DNA from: Candidatus Sericytochromatia bacterium
GTDB lineage: Bacteria; Cyanobacteriota; Sericytochromatia; UBA7694
Direction of reading: 5' to 3'
Length of the DNA: 64,000 nt
Assembly: GCA_018780035.1 (NCBI GenBank)
Contig: JADMKE010000029.1
Coordinates: forward strand, 129,388-193,387
This document shows positions 59,750-64,000 of the stretch, piece by piece (position 1 is the first letter of the stretch; the number at the start of each line of letters is the position of its first letter). Made by a program: the position numbers and the translations under genes. Under the pieces are notes generated by a model. That model saw nothing but the letters and a program-made list of their open reading frames with translations. It was not told the origin of the DNA and did no database searches.

Positions 59750-60270
59750 TTTACCTGCGCGAATTGACCCGCTCGGATTTGGCCCAAACCCTGATTTGGC
59801 GACAAGATCCCGCTTTGGTCGCCCATTTGGGAGAACCCTTTCGCTTTATCAATGCCGAGACCGAGGCCGCTTGGTTTGAAGCGTATCTCACGCAGCGTGC
59901 CCAGCAGGTGCGCTTGGCGATCTGTGAACAGGGCAGTGATCGGCATCTTGGCAATGTGCAACTCCTGCAAATCCACCCCGTTCATCGCAGCGCGGAGTTC
60001 AGCATTTTGATTGGTGAGGCCACAGCCCGTGGTCAGGGAATTGGTTTGCGGGCCAGCCAGCTCTGTTTGCAACACGCCTTTGACGATCTTAACCTGCACA
60101 GGAGCTGGCTGCAGGTCCGATCCGACAATCTGCCCGCCCTGAAACTGTATCAGCGTCTGGGTTTTGTCGAAGAGGGGCGGTTGCGCCAAGCGGCGTTTAA
60201 ACAGGGGCAATATGTCGATCTGCTGATCATGGGCCTCTTGGCCGATGAATTTCGCACAACCCAGGCCTAA
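59746..60270 (+). CDS. GNAT N-acetyltransferase, PseH/RimJ-like
   Basis: The 174-residue product begins at a GTG overlapping the methyltransferase stop (GTGA). It has IYLRELTRSDLAQTLIWRQD, FSILIGEATARGQGIGLRAS (acetyl-CoA pyrophosphate loop), LQVRSDNLPALKLYQRLGFV and EEGRLRQAAFKQGQYVDLLI. This is the pattern of PseH-like sugar N-acetyltransferases and RimJ/RimL proteins. With an aminotransferase at the head of the operon, acetylation of an amino-sugar is a fair guess. Confidence 0.82.
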   Translation: MIYLRELTRSDLAQTLIWRQDPALVAHLGEPFRFINAETEAAWFEAYLTQRAQQVRLAICEQGSDRHLGNVQLLQIHPVHRSAEFSILIGEATARGQGIGLRASQLCLQHAFDDLNLHRSWLQVRSDNLPALKLYQRLGFVEEGRLRQAAFKQGQYVDLLIMGLLADEFRTTQA

Positions 60271-60304
60271 AAAAAAGCTCCCCGACAAAAAAGCCGGGGA
60301 GCTT
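60270..60304 (-). terminator. Rho-independent terminator of rpsF-ssb-rpsR
   Basis: AAGCTCCCCG (60275-60284) and CGGGGAGCTT (60295-60304) form a 10-bp perfect stem; on the minus strand it is followed by a run of T. It lies 32 bases after the rpsR stop and may also stop the convergent GNAT operon. Confidence 0.9.
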
Positions 60305-60336
60305 GCGGTTCTGCGCTGTTTGAGCAGCGCTAAAAC

Positions 60337-61056
60337 CTATCTGTGTTTTTCGATTTTGCCAACGTAGGGCAAAAGAGCCATGTGACGGGCACGTTTAATT
60401 GCGCGGGTCAATTGACGTTGGTGCTTGGCGCGACTGCCTGTAACGCGGCGAGAAAGGATTTTGGCGTGCTCGCTCAAAAACTCTTTCAAACGCTCAACGT
60501 CTTTAAAGTCAATCGTTTCAATGCCCCATTCATCAAATTTGGACACTTTCTGACGACGACGACGGGGGCCGCCGCCACCGCGTCCACCAAACGAACGGCC
60601 ACCGCCGCCGCCTTGGCCACCACCGAATGAACGGCGTCCGCCACCATAAGAGGGACGATCTCCGCCGCCGCCATATGCGGGACGGTCGCCACCACCCTGG
60701 TAGGGAGGACGATCACCTTGGGGACGATCTCCACCACCTTGGTAAGGAGGACGGTCGCCACCACCACCGGGCGTGTAAGGACGGCCACCACCTTGGTAAG
60801 GAGGACGGTCGCCACCACCACCGGGCGTGTAAGGACGGCCACCACCTTGATAAGGGGGACGGTCACCACCACCTTGGTAAGAAGGACGGTCGCCACCACC
60901 CTGGTAAGAGGGGCGATCTCCGCCACCTTGGTAAGAGGGGCGGTCGCCACCACCTTGGTAGGAGGGGCGATCGGCGTTATAGGCTGGGCGCTCAGCCGCA
61001 GGAGTTTCTCCCCCTTCGGAGGAGCTACGCGGGGTTTCATCATAGGGTCTGCTCAT
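60337..61056 (-). CDS. rpsR: Ribosomal protein bS18 with long repetitive N-terminal extension
   Basis: The 239-residue product ends in a normal bS18 domain of about 75 residues ([54 protein letters not shown]). Before it are about 165 residues of low complexity: repeats of [18 protein letters not shown] type, [18 protein letters not shown], then RGG-like [20 protein letters not shown]. bS18 is usually 70-95 residues. The extension is in frame with no internal Met, and the start has AAAGGAAC inside the ssb gene, so it appears genuinely translated. It overlaps ssb by four bases. Confidence 0.92.
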   Translation of the reverse strand: MSRPYDETPRSSSEGGETPAAERPAYNADRPSYQGGGDRPSYQGGGDRPSYQGGGDRPSYQGGGDRPPYQGGGRPYTPGGGGDRPPYQGGGRPYTPGGGGDRPPYQGGGDRPQGDRPPYQGGGDRPAYGGGGDRPSYGGGRRSFGGGQGGGGGRSFGGRGGGGPRRRRQKVSKFDEWGIETIDFKDVERLKEFLSEHAKILSRRVTGSRAKHQRQLTRAIKRARHMALLPYVGKIEKHR

Positions 61057-61382
61057 AATGCTGTTCCTTTCATATGGGTTGAGCCTAATATGCTCAGGGA
61101 TTCAAGTTGGATTTCCGGCTGCATCCGTTTAATGCCGGAGACTTCAGACTTTCGTTTTTGGATTTGGCCTTCGACAATCACATTCATTCCTTTGCGCAGT
61201 TGCCGCTGAAGTTCAGGGCTGCTTTCGCGGCGATTAATCACCCGAATGGTGTGTGTCTGGTCTGGTTGATGGGTATCAACCAAAGCCAGATTAAATTCGA
61301 GCACCGCTTTTCCAGAAACGGTGTAGCGAATTTCACTGTCTTGGACCAAATGGCCCGAAAGAATGACGTAGTTAAGACTCAT
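61053..61382 (-). CDS. ssb: Short SSB / PriB-like OB-fold protein
   Basis: The 109-residue product is an OB-fold single-strand DNA-binding protein ([53 protein letters not shown]). It ends at HMKGTAL, without the disordered tail and acidic DDDIPF-type tip of normal SSB. In size it is closer to PriB. Its position between rpsF and rpsR is where either ssb or priB is found in bacteria. It overlaps rpsF by 11 bases and rpsR by four. Confidence 0.85.
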   Translation of the reverse strand: MSLNYVILSGHLVQDSEIRYTVSGKAVLEFNLALVDTHQPDQTHTIRVINRRESSPELQRQLRKGMNVIVEGQIQKRKSEVSGIKRMQPEIQLESLSILGSTHMKGTAL

Positions 61383-61665
61383 CTCTGCGAACGATCAGAT
61401 GCCGGATTAATCCATCCGTGATCCCCATAACCCGCTGAAGTTCGTCCAGCGACTGGGTGTCGGTCTCAAAATGTGTCAGCATATACAGCCCATCATTCTG
61501 CTTTTTGATGGGGTACGCCAATTTTTTGCGACCGAGGGATTCGGATTTTTCAATTTTGCCACCGATTTTGGCGATGGTTTCGTTGACACGTGTGTTGATT
61601 TTCTTCTGGCCTTCTTCGTCAAGACGCGAATCCAGAATATACATCACTTCGTAAGGTCTTTGCAT
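61372..61665 (-). CDS. rpsF: Ribosomal protein bS6
   Basis: The 97-residue product matches bS6: RPYEVMYILDSRLDEEGQKK, INTRVNETIAKIGGKIEKSE, GRKKLAYPIKKQNDGLY and FETDTQSLDELQRVMGITDG. It binds bS18 in the 30S platform. AAAGGAAA lies upstream of the ATG. It is the first gene of the rpsF-ssb-rpsR operon. Confidence 0.95.
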   Translation of the reverse strand: MQRPYEVMYILDSRLDEEGQKKINTRVNETIAKIGGKIEKSESLGRKKLAYPIKKQNDGLYMLTHFETDTQSLDELQRVMGITDGLIRHLIVRRDES

Positions 61666-61782
61666 GGATATAATTTCCTTTCCTATGGCCTAAGGTTGCT
61701 TTTGCAGAAAAAACAACAGAAAAGGCTGTGACTGATTTACTTGAAACATTCCACTCTCAAAACATCCTTTTAAGGAGATGTG

Positions 61783-61911
61783 ATGAAAAAAGATTTTCGC
61801 AACCTGCGGGGGAGTACCTTCATGTGGTGGAACATAGCACTACAGGAACCAAATTACGCGAGAGGTTTGTCCAACCTTCTCCACCTGCGAAGCAGTTTAA
61901 CACAAACTTAA
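61783..61911 (+). CDS. Possible 42-residue ORF with strong ribosome site
   Basis: ATG 61783 is preceded by TTAAGGAGATGTG, an excellent Shine-Dalgarno sequence. The product, MKKDFRNLRGSTFMWWNIAL onwards to SSLTQT, has no recognisable domain. It lies in the 360-base gap 61666-62026, upstream of rpsF on the opposite strand and before the alkD-like gene. It may be a small protein, a leader peptide or chance. I see nothing else firm in this gap. Confidence 0.3.
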   Translation: MKKDFRNLRGSTFMWWNIALQEPNYARGLSNLLHLRSSLTQT

Positions 61912-62026
61912 TCTGGTGGGTAGACGCTAGGAATGATGTCTTGGGTTTTAAGAAACAGCCGTCTTGTCTTGAGACTCAATTTGGATTTATTCTGCATAGG
62001 TAAACAGAGGGAGCTATCAAAGGCAA

Positions 62027-62791
62027 ATGAAGACGACAGAATTACAAGCGACTTTACGCGAGCAGGCCAACCCAGAACAGGCCCAACAGGCCTCGCGCTT
62101 TTTTAAGACAGGCCCCGGCCAATACGGCGAAGGGGATTGTTTTCTCGGCATCAAGGTGCCTGTTTTGCGCAGTTGGGCCAGGAACCACAAAGACACGCCG
62201 CTGCGGCAATTAGAACCCCTGTTGGCGAGTAAATACCACGAAGAGCGTTTGGCCGCGCTGCTGATTGTTCTTTTGCAATATCAAAAAGCGCGAAGTGATG
62301 CTGCCCGGCAGGTTTGCTTTGATTTTTTGCGCCAACATATCAAGGCCATGAACAATTGGGATCTGGTCGATGTGATTGTGCCTAGCACGCTGGGGGATTG
62401 GATTTTGCGAAACCCGGCAGAAGAAAGGCTTCTCTGGAAATGGATTGCCTCTGAGACCCTTTGGGAGCGGCGGATAGCGGTCATGGCGACCTTTGCCCAG
62501 ATCCGCAAAGGCCGCTATGACTTAACCCTGCAGCTCTGTGAGGCCCAACTTAAGTCTGAACAGCCCTTGCATGATTTGATGCAAAAGGCCAATGGCTGGA
62601 TGTTGCGGGAAATGGGCAAACGCGATTTGCCTGTATTGCTGGGATTCTTGGAACTCTGGGCGGCGCACTTGCCGCGCACGATGCTGCGTTATGCGATTGA
62701 AAAATTGCCCGAGGAACAGCGGCAGGGGTTCCTTCGACTCCGCTCAGGAGCCGAGCAGGCCAGAAAACCATCTGCCCAGGAACCGAGCTGA
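62027..62791 (+). CDS. DNA alkylation repair protein, AlkD-like
   Basis: The 254-residue product is an ALK/HEAT-like glycosylase: ELQATLREQANPEQAQQASR, YGEGDCFLGIKVPVLRSWAR, NNWDLVDVIVPSTLGDWIL and LWERRIAVMATFAQIRKGRY, then MLREMGKRD. The Asp and Trp/Arg positions of AlkD-type repair proteins are present, suggesting removal of alkylated bases. The last 18 residues (LRSGAEQARKPSAQEPS) are encoded inside one arm of an inverted repeat and may be a replaced C-terminus. Confidence 0.88.
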   Translation: MKTTELQATLREQANPEQAQQASRFFKTGPGQYGEGDCFLGIKVPVLRSWARNHKDTPLRQLEPLLASKYHEERLAALLIVLLQYQKARSDAARQVCFDFLRQHIKAMNNWDLVDVIVPSTLGDWILRNPAEERLLWKWIASETLWERRIAVMATFAQIRKGRYDLTLQLCEAQLKSEQPLHDLMQKANGWMLREMGKRDLPVLLGFLELWAAHLPRTMLRYAIEKLPEEQRQGFLRLRSGAEQARKPSAQEPS

Positions 62792-62838
62792 ATAATTCAC
62801 TGAATTGAAGTTGTTCACTGAGCGGAGTCGAAGTGAAC
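62732..62838. repeat. Inverted repeat at the 3' end of the alkD-like gene
   Basis: CTTCGACTCCGCTCAG (62732-62747) and CTGAGCGGAGTCGAAG (62818-62833) are 16-base perfect complements. The right arm also sits in a smaller palindrome GTTCACT/AGTGAAC (62813-62819 with 62832-62838). I remember similar CTTCGACTCCGCTCAG sequences as dispersed repeats in several bacterial genomes. It may serve as a terminator between the convergent genes. Confidence 0.75.
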
Positions 62839-62841
62839 GAC

Positions 62842-63033
62842 CTATTCCCCGCCGTAGGTCTGAAACAAATCCAACTCAGGGAAAGGCCCTTTTTGCACCA
62901 GGCCACGCTTCTGTATCAGGCTGACCAGGGACTGTTGTTTGATCTGAGAGGTCATTTTTTGTTGACGCTGGACGCGCTCCAGGCTGTTGTTGCGCTGGAG
63001 TGGGGCCAGTTTTTTGGGCGGTGGATTTTGCAT
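62842..63033 (-). CDS. Small basic protein of unknown function
   Basis: The 63-residue product begins MQNPPPKKLAPLQRNNSLER and is rich in Gln, Lys and Arg; no signal peptide or known motif. GAGGATAA lies eight bases upstream, and the ATG is five bases after the TPR gene's stop, so it is probably the last gene of that operon. The frame is free of overlap with other convincing genes. Confidence 0.5.
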   Translation of the reverse strand: MQNPPPKKLAPLQRNNSLERVQRQQKMTSQIKQQSLVSLIQKRGLVQKGPFPELDLFQTYGGE

Positions 63034-63038
63034 GGGGT

Positions 63039-64000
63039 TTATCCTCGTTTGGGCTGACTGCGCAGATCTTGAAAGCGGCTGACTTTGAGGGCCAGGCGCT
63101 CATAAGCGGGCACCAAGCGGCTGCAGTCGAGGCCCAGCGCTTCGAGTTGGTCAAGTTGATCAGCCAAATCGTCACAGTCTTTGAGCAAATAGTCAAAGCG
63201 CTCTTCGGAGAAATCAGGGGGCAATTTGCCTGTCTTTTCAAATTGCAACAATTCGCGCTCCATCCAGCGGTGGTGGCCTTCGAGCATCTCCTGCAAATGG
63301 ATCATCTGCCAAGAGAGATTGAGGCTGTGTTCACAGCGGGCCACGATAATATCCAGCGGCTTGAGCATTTGGCGCAGGGCTGAACAGTCAATTTCGGTTT
63401 CGATCTCTGCGATCTTGGTCAAAAACTGGTTTTGCGACTCCCGCAGGCCAATATACTGTTTCTCAACTTTATCCACTTTAAAGCGGTCGCGGCTGCTGGC
63501 ATACCAATCGGGATGAAAGATCGACAGCTTTTTGACTTCGCGCTGAATCCGGCCTTCGAGTTGATCGTAGAGTTTGTCATAGTCCACCACGACCAAAGGG
63601 GCCAGTTTGGGGCCGGTTTTGGCAAAAGACGGGGGCCGCGATTTAAACTGAAATTTGGGGCGATTGCTGAATCTGGCCGGATCTGGGCGGCGGAGACCCG
63701 AGGTTGTATCCGTATTTTCGCCCTCGTCTCCAAAAATGACGGCTTCAAAATCATCTTCGGCCAAGCGCTCTTCAGTCGCGCTCTCCTCCTGCAAGGCGTT
63801 TCTATCAGACGTTTCCGGGGGTTCTGGTGGGGCCTCCTCTGGCGCTGGAGCCGTCAGCGGCAGCAATGGGCTGAGAATATTGTCGGGTTGCGGTGGCGGG
63901 GGCGGCGGCAATAAAAAATGGATTTTTAAGGCATCTGCATGTTCGGGATCGAGCAACAGGGCCTCTTCTAAAAAGGCCTCTGCGTCGCGGTTTTCGCCAA
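63039..64000 (-). CDS. TPR protein with Pro-rich and coiled-coil regions (5' end beyond window)
   Basis: The frame stays open to the window edge, so the N-terminus is missing. The visible part begins with the end of a TPR-like unit (AEAFLEEALLLDPEHADALK). A Pro-rich stretch (LLPPPPPPQPDN), an acidic disordered region and a helical C-terminal 200 residues (YDKLYDQLEGRIQREVKKLS, IARCEHSLNLSWQMIHLQEM) follow. No catalytic motif is seen. A cytoplasmic scaffold is likely. Confidence 0.75.
   Translation of the reverse strand, partial: GENRDAEAFLEEALLLDPEHADALKIHFLLPPPPPPQPDNILSPLLPLTAPAPEEAPPEPPETSDRNALQEESATEERLAEDDFEAVIFGDEGENTDTTSGLRRPDPARFSNRPKFQFKSRPPSFAKTGPKLAPLVVVDYDKLYDQLEGRIQREVKKLSIFHPDWYASSRDRFKVDKVEKQYIGLRESQNQFLTKIAEIETEIDCSALRQMLKPLDIIVARCEHSLNLSWQMIHLQEMLEGHHRWMERELLQFEKTGKLPPDFSEERFDYLLKDCDDLADQLDQLEALGLDCSRLVPAYERLALKVSRFQDLRSQPKRG

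Noticed and set aside
60640-60985. CRISPR-like array of direct repeats
   Set aside because: The repeats are in frame, have no unique spacers and encode the Gly/Pro-rich extension of S18.
61666-62026. S6:S18 autoregulatory RNA motif upstream of rpsF
   Set aside because: I looked for the known leader with a CCG bulge on the minus strand and found only a loosely similar GC stretch; pairing was not convincing.

Overview
The window is bacterial chromosome of moderate GC from a Gram-negative-type organism. Evidence for that cell plan is an apolipoprotein N-acyltransferase, many lipobox lipoproteins, a Yip1-type membrane protein and a barrel-like protein. RNase J, PrkA, MEMO, rpsF-ssb-rpsR, MtaB and dapA are all bacterial housekeeping types. 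The many large secreted proteins without clear families suggest a poorly sampled lineage. A relative of the non-photosynthetic Cyanobacteria (Sericytochromatia, Melainabacteria or Blackallbacteria) is my guess, at low confidence. There is no phage, no complete insertion sequence and no CRISPR array.

Layout. 1-2181 is an accessory patch: a broken gene end and a very AT-rich secreted metallophosphoesterase gene lying between two imperfect direct repeats. 2182-9664 holds secreted or lipoprotein genes and a two-gene glycoside hydrolase operon (GH39-like plus glucoamylase/GH144-like) with a palindromic operator candidate. 9782-14420 is one ABC exporter operon (ATPase, two DUF3526-type permeases, bestrophin). 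14588-20898 has a small repeat protein, a PepSY protein, and a run of kinase/FGE fusion, two unknowns and mtaB. 21034-23044 is a TipA-like MerR regulator with a textbook 19-bp-spacer promoter, then two tandem structured RNAs ending in a terminator and preceded by a conserved hypothetical gene.

23200-27082 holds a Yip1 protein and a giant G8-domain lipoprotein. 27362-30387 is prkA-memo, translationally coupled. 38187-30384 (minus) contains a tight housekeeping operon dapA-rnj-UDPGP-lnt-ykgJ, with a four-fold MshEN-like repeat protein upstream. 38335-47346 has a frameshifted lipoprotein gene, a TPR protein, peptidase E, an oxidoreductase, a barrel-like protein and a cNMP-binding histidine kinase; two genes here look leaderless. 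47403-52191 is a VWA lipoprotein coupled to a TPR/Ig lipoprotein. 52199-56066 holds a catalytically dead M1-peptidase-like protein and a HEAT-repeat protein. 56218-60270 is a five-gene surface-sugar or small-molecule modification operon. 60270-61665 is rpsF-ssb-rpsR with an unusual S18 carrying a long repetitive extension. 62027 to the end has an AlkD-like gene with an inverted repeat at its tail, a small ORF and a partial TPR gene.

The most interesting feature is the pair at about 21943-22226 (minus). Each unit reads T arm, acceptor 3' strand, short loop, acceptor 5' strand, D arm: a circularly permuted tRNA cloverleaf whose anticodon stem continues into a long closing stem. That is the architecture of YrlA-type bacterial Y RNAs, the tRNA-mimicking partners of Ro60. 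No Ro60 gene is visible in the window, and the neighbouring protein gene at 22313-23044 is a candidate partner.
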